Positions 54,868-64,000 of a DNA stretch of 64,000 nt are shown one piece after another. The notes under the pieces were generated by a model that was not told the DNA's origin, searched no databases, and worked only from the letters and a program-made list of their open reading frames with translations. The translations under genes and the position numbers were made by a program. This DNA is from Ryuthela nishihirai (Eukaryota > Arthropoda > Arachnida > Araneae > Heptathelidae), in the NCBI GenBank assembly GCA_038380435.1, contig JAWZYU010000121.1:124001-188000 (forward strand), in the 5' to 3' direction. Every line of letters starts with the position of its first letter. The first letter of the stretch is position 1.

Positions 54868-55035
54868 ATTGAATATTCCCTCAAGCAGTTGCTTGCCACA
54901 GAAGACTGTCAGCTTATAAAGCCATAGTAGAAGGTTTGTGAGGATAGCGGAACCTCAGCAGAAAAACAACATAAACAACCGTAGCTCACACGGGAGTCGA
55001 ACCCAGGTCCCTTTGATCAGTAGACAAGAGTGCAA
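54868..55035 (-). repeat. SINE-B copy, head truncated
   Basis: Minus strand: CTTGTCTACTGATCAAAGGG, box B GGGTTCGACTCCC, then GAGGTTCCGCTATCCTCAC and GGCAAGCAACTGCTTGAGGG. Confidence 0.75.
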
Positions 55036-56262
55036 TTAAATTCTAATTGTATGTCTTAAAATATCAAAAGTTAGAACTAAACAACTTCCACTTTGTTATT
55101 TAAAATAAATCATTATATTTTCCGTGGGTCGTGGTCATAAGTTGGGATCCACTAACATAGCTACTGCTTTAGGCATGGGCCATCCCCTTTCCCTTTTCTT
55201 CTCTGTTTCTTTCTTGTACATTTTCTTTATCAGAATTCATGACCCTTGGCCCTCCCTTATTTGTACATCTTATCCCAAATCCCCATCCATCGAAAAAATT
55301 CATTAGTACTCGTTTCTTCGGGTCTGGCCGATTTAGTATATTATAAATAATTCACAAAGTATTTATCATCCAAGTTAATCTTTACAGTCCAAGTAAATAT
55401 GAAACACTTGAGTAGATTAGTTGAAATAGGTATGAGCTAATTGCCTAGTATTGTACATTGTCATTCAGGATCCTTTCAGGTCTTTACATATTTTTATATC
55501 CAAATGCTGTACACAATTTAAAGTCATGAGGACACAGAAGTCCTTTCATCCTGGAGCGGCAGAGAGTCTAGAGTGTTTGATCACTGATCTTGGGTTCTAT
55601 CCTTGTACATATAGCGTATGAGTTTTTATTTTTAACTCGATTTCACCCAGTTTTCATCCCCCCCCCCCTCTCCACCCGTAAAAACAGATAAAATTCTCAG
55701 GTATAAAAATAGGTATAAAATAAAAAGATGTGCAGTTCATAATAGGTTGGTGCTTTTTTTTCTTATAAAAAGAAAAGATTTAATTAGTATACTGATTTGT
55801 TTTAATTTCCAATTTGTAAAATTTTCTTTATAACGTATTACTAGTGAAAACAATATTACAAGTGAAAACGTATTACAAGTGAAAACAGTATTACAAGTGA
55901 GAAGAACAAACTTGGTCAAAGAGGTTCTATCTTCTAAATGGGTAGGTACAATTAAAAGAAACCTTAATATATCTGTTACGAACTTCTGGAGAAAGGCATC
56001 TGATCTAGACTAATTTAGAAAATCTGCCATAATAAAAATGCATGTCATTATGTAAACCTATTCAGATAATTCTTCGACGTGGACGTTGACTTGATTATTT
56101 CAGAATTTTCTGCTTTTTTTTGATCTTCCACCAAAAACTATGATTTGAAAATTCTTAAATTTTGGATTGAGATCATCAAGTAAGCAAGGTGGCATTAGCA
56201 CTGCTTACTTTGCAACAGAAGTGATGTAGAGTGATCATTTAGCTAACTAAATAATCTGCCAC
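55036..56262. other. AT-rich gap
   Basis: Repeated short units near 55840-55900 (ACAAGTGAAAACGTATT / ACAAGTGAAAACAGTATT / ACAAGTGAGAAG) and a C-run at 55660. A weak SINE-B-head-like phrase (GATCACTGATCTTGGGTTC) lies near 55580. No gene is supported. Confidence 0.4.
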
Positions 56263-56269
56263 CGCCTGC

Positions 56270-56660
56270 CGCAAGTAATTTTGCCAAAGAATTCGTCTGT
56301 TTTATCTCTGAGCGGCAATTTTTTTGCACACAGCGGACTAAATGACGTAGTAACAAGTACCCCTATGGTTCAAGAAGGTTGGGAAAGGGGATCCACTGGA
56401 CAGAGGAGACAGATGGCCCGCACAAGGGTCCCGGCTTAACGTCCCATCCGGTGGATGGATGCCTATCCAAGCCCATCGATGACATGACTGACAGTAGGCA
56501 GGGCGGGAGAGTTTTTGCGGAGATAAATCTTAAAGAGATAATCTTTGAGATAAATCTTTCAGATAAATCTTAAAGCTGGTTCAGTTGGGGCTCCAACCTG
56601 GGAACTGCAGATTATGAGCCTTGCGGGCTATCGACTAAGCCACCCCGCCCCTCTCGCCAA
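56270..56660 (-). repeat. SINE-A, diverged, with internal rearrangement
   Basis: Minus strand: GGGTGGCTTAGTCGATAGC, CTCATAATCTGCAGTTCCCA, GGTTGGAGCCCC, then a triplicated AGATTTATCT-containing segment, GGGACGTTAAGCCGGGACC, and the tail GCCGCTCAGAGATAAAAC. Confidence 0.75.
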
Positions 56661-56849
56661 AGAAACAATGGATATGCACATGTTATCATATGTCAATAAT
56701 AAAATTTATACCTAATGTCTAAATAGTTCAATTATTTTTATTTCAACACAAATTGAAAAAAAAAGTTTTTCCCGGTAAGTATCCCCCAAATGGGGTTATT
56801 TTTAACCTAAAAAAAGTCGTACCCTATGTATAGATGTGTCTTTCTGCTA

Positions 56850-56950
56850 CGGTTATCTCCTTCCTCAAAATATTCTCTATAGCATATCATACTGACAGGT
56901 TCCTGTCAGACTTCTCTGAGAAGGAGATGTTTGAGAGATAATTTATTTTC
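56850..56950 (+). repeat. SINE-B 3' fragment, diverged
   Basis: ACTGACAGGTTCCTGTCAGA, CTTCTCTGAGAAGGAGATG and TTTGAGAGATAATTTATT resemble the family 3' end. Confidence 0.55.
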
Positions 56951-57227
56951 ATTCTCATTTCATTCTATAAACTGATTATTTTCCTAGGAAACAGAATTCA
57001 GTTTGGAGAAATGAAACAAATATTTGGTCTTAGTGAAAAATTTTAGAGTCGAAAAGCCATTTTACTAAACTGACTTCTCTAGAAACCGCGTTTCAGATTG
57101 TCACTAGAAAGCAACTAGTTGATGAGAATGTGACCTTCAGCTACGAGAAAACAACTGAGGTGTGACTTTGGCTAACATTGTGCATGGAGTGAATATCTGT
57201 GAACATTCTTTCTAACTCACCCTAACC

Positions 57228-57332
57228 TGCAAGGCTCTGCTGCAGGAAGCGGTGAGACCTTCCTGCAGGTGCGGTATCTCTGCTGCAGGAAGCGGTGAGA
57301 GCCGCTTCCTGCAACAGAGCCCTACAGGTAGG
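57228..57332. repeat. GC-rich inverted/direct repeat cluster
   Basis: GCTCTGCTGCAGGAAGCGG occurs twice in near-identical form (about 57233 and 57281) and is followed by its inverse GCCGCTTCCTGCAACAGAGC, so the second copy can form a 17-bp stem around TGAGA. Confidence 0.65.
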
Positions 57333-57696
57333 TAGTGCAATAAAAGGGAACGAAAGGCTTGTCTTCCACATTTGCCTTGATTCAGCAGCGAACGCTGAAA
57401 AGGAAATAAGTCGAAAAAAAAATGATTTAAATAGAGAAGATGAAATAAAACAGCTTTCAGAAATACATTTTCGAAGAAAAAAAACTATTGCATGAAATTT
57501 AAATACAAAAATTTAAACTATATAGTATCGAACTAATATTAATTAATTAATTAATTAGTTAAATTTAACTATATATTATCGAATTTTTGGAAGAAATTAT
57601 TTCTAGTGAACTTTTATATTCTTTAAGAGAGAATTGTGTTCGAAATAAATCCGTGAGCATAGTGAAACGTCAGTAGTGAAAATTATGACGGAAAAT

Positions 57697-57760
57697 AAAA
57701 TATTCCACAAGCAATTACTTGCTACCGAGATGTTTGGCAGGAGCCTGTTCATATAGTATT
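57697..57760 (-). repeat. SINE-B 3' fragment, diverged
   Basis: The plus strand reads CCACAAGCAATTACTTGCTA, then GTTTGGCAGGAGCCTGTTC: the inverse of the family tail and palindromes. Confidence 0.55.
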
Positions 57761-58274
57761 CTATAGAGAAATGAGAAAAACCAGACCTCGCAAAATAACA
57801 AAACAAAAAGAATGGCGATATTCAAATTTTTCAGATAACTATTCATGAGTTCCGGGTTTACAGGATATTTCCTGTGATACTCAATTACAGAAAAGAAATT
57901 TTTATACCTAGCCAATGTTATAACATTTTGCAATATTTTACAAAATTAATTATTTCTTTTCCAAAGTTTTTAATAAATATTTCTCATGAGTTATGCTTTA
58001 TTGGAAAAAGAAACCTGTCAGTGAGTGGTATCCATGGGCATCGACCGATGGGAGGAGGGCAGTCTCCCCTCTTCTGGTAAAATAGATCGAAATATTAATT
58101 TGTAGCGAATAATACTGGTTTACCAAATATTAATGCTTTTTTCCCTTACGAAATGAAATATTAATTATTTTAATATTTTCTTTCGTTTTCATAAACATAT
58201 CACTTATATTTACTAATGTGAAGAAACATTTTTACATGAATTTTCAATAATAAGTTTCCCATTTTTCCGTTGTA

Positions 58275-58735
58275 CTTTTTATAATAATAATAATCTTTAT
58301 TCACATTCATGCTAGTTATACAAAAGTTTCAACAAATGCCCAAAAAACATCTGCTTATCTGCATCAGAGATGAATAATAAATAACATTACATGAAAATGC
58401 ACAAATATTGTATAAAACAATGCCATCAACACTTAAATGTATCGATGTGAAATTTCAGTGGAAGCTCCATTGTGATAATTCAGTTTTATTTTTCATTAAT
58501 TTTTCAGCCTTGAAAAACATTCCTAACATTATTTTTGATTTCTTTAAATTTGTTTAATGAAATAATTTCTTTTGGTAATTGATTATACCCGTAGGTACTG
58601 TAAATGCCTCGTACTTTTCCACAGATATTTAATATTTTTGAAAGATGAAAATTATTATTGGATTGTAACCTTGTGTATTTCTCATGAGAGATTTCAGACT
58701 TGAATTGACTGTCAAACAATTTTTTGGAAGTGATC
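58275..58735 (-). mobile_element. Non-LTR retrotransposon 3' end
   Basis: The minus-strand frame 58719-58504 (HEKYTRLQSNNNFHLSKI, then STYGYNQLPKEII and FKEIKNNV) resembles the C-terminal segment after RT in CR1/Jockey-like elements (LP.EI then FK). It is followed downstream by AATAAAGATT(ATT)n at about 58281-58300, a typical short-repeat tail. Confidence 0.55.
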
Positions 58736-59139
58736 CTCTATTTGAAAAGGTTATTATGAGAGGAAAGTATGACGAAAATATCTTTTTCCATTATAAGCAA
58801 GGACGTATCCAGGGAGACTGGTGAGGTTTAGGTCCGACCCCTCCGAAAATCCTGTTATCTCATATAAATATGAAACTTGTGTACCTGCTTTGAAATCCCT
58901 AAACAGGTGTCTTTGTATAATTTTCGCCTCATATGATATTCCCGACACTAAAAGTAGATATAAAAAAAAGCCTATAAAATTTTATCTTATCTAGAATATC
59001 ATTTTATGATTTCCTGTAGAATATTTCAGTAATTAGGAACCCCACTTTTCCATTTATACCTTTGGACCTAAATCATGAACATTTGACAGCTATTTTTTAT
59101 GTATTCTGTAATCAACCATAAATGAATAAATAAAATAAA

Positions 59140-59312
59140 TAAATACCCCCTCAAGCAGCTGCTTGCCACAGAGGTCTGACAGGAGCCTGTCAGTTTATAT
59201 GCCATAGTAGGAGATCTGAGAGGATGGCAGGACCTCAGCAGAAAAACGATACACACATCCATGCCTAATCTGGGGCTCGAACCCAGGTCCCTTAGATCAG
59301 TAGCCTAGTGTT
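59140..59312 (-). repeat. SINE-B, 5'-truncated
   Basis: Minus strand: CTAGGCTACTGATCTAAGGG, box B GGGTTCGAGCCCC, both 3' palindromes and an ATTTATTTATTTTATT tail. The first ~25 bp of the tRNA head are lost. Confidence 0.85.
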
Positions 59313-59631
59313 CGGATATATATTTGAGCGACTGTAAATAACTCTACTAAACTAAAGGCATGTGCTGTAGAGTGATTTTATAAAATGGATTTTAAAATAA
59401 CACTTCTGCTAAGATTTTCATCAAATTTTGCTATTTTTTCGAACCGTAATCTGAAACTACTGTACAAAACTTATATACTCCTCCCCCACGAAAAACTATC
59501 ATGTTCACTGGAAAAACCCAACGTTTTAATTTTATTGTTTTTTTTTTCCTTTTTAAGTACTAGTAAAGTATTATTATTTAAATTTTCCAGATCATCTGCT
59601 AGTTCGAATTATTACTATTACAGGGTACAAA

Positions 59632-59828
59632 TAAAAATACCCCCTCAAGCAGCTGCTTGCCACAGAGGTCTGACAGGAGCCTGTCAGTTTATATGCCACA
59701 GATGAGGGTCTGAGAGGATGGCAGGACCTCAGCAGAAAAGCGACACATACATCCATGCCTTACCCGGGACTCGAACCCAGGTCCCTTAGATCAGTAGCCA
59801 AGCGCGCTAACCACTCGGCCATGGGACG
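59632..59828 (-). repeat. SINE-B, full length
   Basis: Minus strand: CCCATGGCCGAGTGGTTAGC, GCGCTTGGCTACTGATCTAA, GGGTTCGAGTCCC, both 3' palindromes and a TATTTTTATTTG tail. Confidence 0.9.
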
Positions 59829-60214
59829 AAATGATAAATTTCGTTCTCTTTGAAAAGGAACATCCTATATTCTTCAGAGGCGATATATGTTCTTCCAGTG
59901 TTTTGACAGAAATTATTCTTGCCGAAAAAGGGAACGTATGATTTTTCTTTCTTTGAAGTGATCTTTCAAGAAGTATTATTACAAAGTATGTATATGGTAC
60001 ATGAAAATGAATATGGTCCCCTTTCAGCTCTCCCCAGAACTACCAGGGCCATAACGACGGTGAGGCAAGTAAAGCACTAGCCTCGGGCGCACAAGATGAG
60101 GTGGCTTATAAAAATACAAAATGAGGGGTTCAGAAAAATACAAGATGAGGAGGCTCTGAAAAAGACTGCTATGAAACTATATAGGGGTGCAATTTTCTAT
60201 TCTTGCCTCTGGCA

Positions 60215-60600
60215 CAAATATAGCTAGTTGACAGAGCTCCAGACTCACAATTTTATTTTCCCAATTTCTACTCCCAAATGCGATTGCATTCAGATTTTCT
60301 TCCGTTAACCCCCGTGAGAAGGGGGTCACGGTGGGTTTCTGAAGATTGCCGTCCGTCAGATGGGACATTAACCTGTGGGTAAAACGCCATACCCTATAAA
60401 AGTAAAAGAATGCACTGAATTCTCTTGATGGGAGATTACCAGCTGTCTCCTAATAGTTGTCTCCTAATAGCTGTCCAGTGGATCTCCTACACCAACTTTC
60501 TCCAAGCCCTTTTGATTTGGCCATTTAGCCTGTTGTGTGCAAAAGTGTGCAGTTTAGAAGTTAAACCTAAGACTTAACCACCACCCAGTGCTGAGTAAAA
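60215..60600 (+). repeat. SINE-A, strongly diverged
   Basis: The body is recognisable: AGATTGCCGTCCGTCAGATG, GGACATTAACCTGTGGG, ATTACCAGCTGTCTCCTAAT (duplicated) and GGCCATTTAGCC. The tRNA head is almost lost. Confidence 0.65.
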
Positions 60601-60724
60601 TAACTTTGTCTCTTTACTATTAACTAGATTCCTAATCAGAGATACACGAATTTGCACATCGTACAATCATTTATGAGGGTATAATAATATTTCATCCCTG
60701 AATTTTCATTAGCTAATAAGTAAC

Positions 60725-60885
60725 CGGACGTGGGTCCGAATCCCTGAGAAGGCATGGATATTTCTTTTTCTGTGTTTTCTTTCTACTGTTGTTTCGCCTT
60801 CATCCCAGTTCTTCTCGATGGCGTATTATACGTACTAACAGGTTTCTCTCACATCTCTGTGACAGGCTGCTCTAATAATTTAATA
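60725..60885 (+). repeat. SINE-B, diverged and 5'-truncated
   Basis: GTGGGTCCGAATCCCTGAG, GGCATGGATATTTCTTTTTC, GTACTAACAGGTTTCTCTCA and CTCTGTGACAGGCTGCT follow the family order. Confidence 0.6.
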
Positions 60886-61564
60886 TTTTATTTATTTTTA
60901 GTGTGCTATAAATAATACTTAACTACCTATGCTTTATCAGAGAATTTTCTTGGAGCACGTTTTCGGCATGTTCGCACAAAACTTATGTTATATATAACAT
61001 ATTTCCATAGGCTTTGGTTAGCATTGAATAAAAAGTGGGTTAGAACTTTTCGGAATGTTGCAATTTGCAGTAATATATCCATTGCCGATTTAGAAAGAGC
61101 ATTTCGTGACATGAAAGGAAAGCATATTCGTTGGTAAATGAAAATTTTAGTGTAAAATGTTTTATTGAAGATAAATTAGTCATCATAACAGGTGAGTCTT
61201 TAATTCTATATTTTCAACATAATTCACTCAATATTTAAAGGGTTATAGAAATTTAAATATTTAACAAGCTCATTGTATCAGAAATCTATTCCAGAAGTAC
61301 ATTAAAACTATGCAATAGTTTTATATGGGAAGAGCAATTAACTGGATCGAACCGGAAAAGAAATAAACGAAAGATGGAAAATACCTGAATTGGTGTTTCA
61401 GTATAATATTGCCACTCCATTGTAGTGTTGGTCTTAAATTTATTTTGAAAAATCGTGTTGCCTATTTGTTTCATATTATTTATATCTCCAATCCGGTTAC
61501 AAACATTCTGAAGATGAGGGAAAGAGAGACATGCCGTCCCCTCCACCCCAATAATAAATGAAAA
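60886..61564. other. AT-rich gap
   Basis: No gene, repeat family or RNA was recognised. The short frames have no domains. Confidence 0.4.
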
Positions 61565-61773
61565 AAAAAATAAATAAATACCCCCTCAAGCAGCTGCTTG
61601 CCACAGAGGTCTGACAGGAGCCTGTCAGTTTATATGCCAGAGTAGAAGGTCTGTGAGGATGGCAGGACCTCAGCAGAAAAACAACACAAACGTCCATGCC
61701 TTTTCCGGGGCTCGAACCCAGGTCCCTTAGATCAGTAGTCAAGCGCGCTAACCACTCGGCCATGGGACGGCTA
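61565..61773 (-). repeat. SINE-B with ~15-bp target duplication
   Basis: AATAATAAATGAAAA begins at 61550 and again at 61774. It is full length: CCCATGGCCGAGTGGTTAGC, GGGTTCGAGCCCC, both palindromes and an ATTTATTTATTTTTTTTT tail. The 88-codon frame MAEWLARLTTD on the minus strand is simply the translated SINE. Confidence 0.92.
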
Positions 61774-62864
61774 AATAATAAATGAAAATGAATGAAAAAT
61801 AATATGAAACAAATATGTAACCAATTTTATCAAATAATTGTTTATTTTGGAAGTTTGTATAAATAATTATTGCTCTGTTAGTAAAGATTATATAAGTTCC
61901 TTCCGCATTACTTCTGTTAAATATTCCAGCATATGCAACTCCTTAAATAGTAAGAGAATATTATTGAAATTTAATAATTAGCTGCACTAAATGTAGATCT
62001 TCATTTTTTTTGTTATAGCATTTTACCATAAAGTCTTATATTTTAAGTTAGAAAGCTTCAAAAGTTAGCATTCTGCTAAAAAAAATGGGGAAATTCTTTT
62101 ATATTGTTGTCTAAGCATTATATCTATACGTAGGTACTGAACAGAAAAAACGTTTCATGTTATTTGAATATGGAGTCATATTCAGATATCAGTAACTTCT
62201 TAAGTAATATTAATATGGACAAAATATGACTATATTTATACTTGAGGTCTCTATCAAATCTCTATAAATGTAAAATTATTCACAAATAATTGTTCAGTAT
62301 CCAAATAATTTTGTTAGCTGGAAAATGTACTCAATCAAAACCTGAAAAATTATTGCAACATATCAAAATGAAAAAGAAACATTCTGTAAACTTTAATAAA
62401 ATGTATATTTTAGCTGCATATGTAATGATTGAACAGTATATGAATTTTGAACGATTTTTGGTTAACAAGGTAAGTAAATGTTAAATATTCCAGATTCTAT
62501 AACTCATTGAATATTAAAAATATCAAAAGTAGGTATTTAGGCAGACCGCAGTCAGATCTTCAAATGTGATTGCTAATAATCACATTTTTCTATAAAAAGC
62601 GCTTTTAAGAAATTGTAGAGTTGTGAATTTGATTCACTCTTGATCAAACATTTAACTCTTACGAATGTTTATACTTTCTGTTTGAGAACCTATCAATGCA
62701 TATTGAGTTGAGAACCTATCAATGCTGTTGAGAACCTATCATGAATTTATTATTCAGTCCTAAGACTTTTTGATCTCCCCTTCAAATCCAAAAGAATTAT
62801 TCCATGTTTCCTTTGCTTTTTACTGAAATGCAAGTATCAAGAAGGCAATAAACACACCACATTC
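61774..62864. other. AT-rich gap
   Basis: Nothing coding is supported. A short repeat, GAGAACCTATCAATGC / GTTGAGAACCTATCA, occurs three times at 62684-62742. Confidence 0.4.
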
Positions 62865-63080
62865 TGCAGTCGACTCTTAGGGTCCCCCTGTTGCCTGGAG
62901 GGATGCAGGCAGTTTGTCAATTAGACGGTAATTGATGGTCGTTTCAACCCTCTGAGAGGGAGATGCACATAGAGGGGAGGGAGAGTTCACCCGTTCTACC
63001 TACCTTCTCCCCGGCCGACGGGCCGGTATGATAGTGAAAGGGATTCGGCCAGTACGGCCGGAACGGTAGTGAAAGGGTTA
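62865..63080. other. GC-rich islet with CCCTTTCACTA repeats
   Basis: On the minus strand it begins TTAACCCTTTCACTACC, then CGTTCCGGCCGTACTGGCCG, then CCCTTTCACTATC and a second CCGGCCC/GGCCGG block. The TTAA and CCCTTTC start resemble piggyBac-type ends, but the opposite terminus was not found. Confidence 0.3.
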
Positions 63081-64000
63081 AATGCTACCCAAATTAAAAA
63101 AAAAGAAAGATTATATTTCTCACCTTATGAAAATACTTTATTGTAATTTACTTTTCCCTTCTTACACTGAACTTATTAAATCATGAAGAGAGAGGAATTT
63201 AAAAACTGAAACATTTAAACAAAATAATATCTAATACTTTCACCTAAAATAAAATAAAAAACAAGAAAGAAACTCCTTGATATTTTAATCATCTCTATTT
63301 AAAAGTATGTAAATTCGTCATCCATTAAATAGAATACACACTAATATTCAATTACAGCCAACCAAATTTTTTAACTGAGAAAGCCTGCAGAAGGAATTCT
63401 CAAATAAGTGTAACGTAAAATCAATCAATCAATATAAGAAGTACATCTTCACATTTATCACTGAGTACAATCCTAAGAAAATAAAAAAAAAATCTGTTGT
63501 AGAATCGAGGTTTGTAACTCGAAATAAAACTGATTTCATTGCGGCGTAATTAGAACATAAAGATACTTGTATCATTATATAATTAATTAAACTTTATAAA
63601 AATGACAAACTAACCGATGAAAGGCAATTCCTGGTATCTTTTTGAAGGGCGATTCGTGCATCCAAAACGCTAAATAAATTAACATAACACAAATATCGTA
63701 TAAAATCAATTTTTTTATAGAATTTTTATATAGAATAGAAATTTTTTATAGAATTATATTTAAAAGAAATTTCTCTTACAAAAAAACTAAAAAAAAATTC
63801 GAAATTTATTGCTTATGCCATTTTTAAATTCTTTTCATTAAAGGCTAATATAAAGTTTAAATTAGCAGGCCATTCCTAATCAGCTGGACACATTGTACTC
63901 CAACACTACTGATCAATGTTTTGAACAACATGGTTGCTGCGCAGTCGCCGTAGCATCATCTTCAAGAGCTTAGGGCTCCTCCTCTTTTCTTCCTACCTCC
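63081..64000. other. AT-rich terminal gap
   Basis: No gene or repeat family was recognised. The last 80 bp are slightly GC-richer and may begin another feature beyond the window. Confidence 0.4.

Noticed and set aside
61497..61763. ORF MAEWLARLTTDLRDLGSSPG and similar ORFs in other SINE-B copies
   Set aside because: They are translations of the tRNA-derived SINE-B; the same peptide appears wherever a copy occurs.

Overview
This window reads as nuclear DNA of an animal, most likely an arthropod and possibly a chelicerate. It is AT-rich and gene-poor, with no operons, and is packed with tRNA-derived SINEs, APE-type non-LTR retrotransposons, Tc1/mariner and hAT elements and a C2H2 zinc-finger array of the THTGEKPHVCEIC type. 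The organism call is inference from repeat and zinc-finger style; no host single-copy gene is recognisable with confidence.

Layout. (1) 1-3.8 kb: a decayed zinc-finger segment, then a compact intron-less stretch with an ankyrin-like fragment, a 72-bp tandem repeat, a J-domain ORF followed directly by a long perfect-centre hairpin, and an RS/proline-rich ORF with its own 30-bp repeats. This looks like an old integrated large-DNA-virus-like or selfish segment, but its origin is unproven. (2) 3.8-16.2 kb: a decayed non-LTR retrotransposon interrupted by the main feature of the window, an 11,148-bp palindromic element (4714-15861). It has an exact 6-bp target duplication (TGTGTA) and two ~4.88-kb inverted arms. 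Each arm holds one broken protein-primed type-B DNA polymerase gene with N-terminal zinc fingers. The ends and the 6-bp duplication fit Polinton/Maverick elements, yet no integrase, packaging ATPase, protease or capsid gene is present. (3) 16.2-23.8 kb: SINEs of two families, a Jockey/CR1-like RT scrap, a foldback element and a dispersed repeat. (4) 23.8-40.9 kb: at least four minus-strand copies (A-D) of one non-LTR family, nested in one another and cut by a Tc1/mariner element, SINEs and a 0.77-kb unknown insertion. (5) 42.3-46.8 kb: a C2H2 array with a 13-finger open core and decayed fingers on both sides, a GC-rich 540-bp insertion with a 14-bp imperfect target duplication, and a 618-bp Tc1/mariner-type MITE. 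(6) 46.8-54.3 kb: dispersed repeats, a promoter-like cluster with two RFX X-box palindromes, a SINE that grew an internal 35-bp minisatellite of about 43 units, and a hAT MITE with an 8-bp duplication. (7) 54.3-64 kb: AT-rich DNA with many SINE copies, a LINE tail and a GC-rich islet.

How the parts relate. Almost every recognisable coding segment is mobile-element derived and broken. The only long undamaged frames likely to be translated are the J-domain ORF (1656-1886), the RS-rich ORF (2585-3202) and the zinc-finger core (43938-45074), and none is securely a complete gene. The nesting gives a relative chronology: the retrotransposon near 3.8-16.2 kb predates the polymerase element, LINE copy A predates the mariner insertion and two SINEs, and LINE copy B predates copy C.
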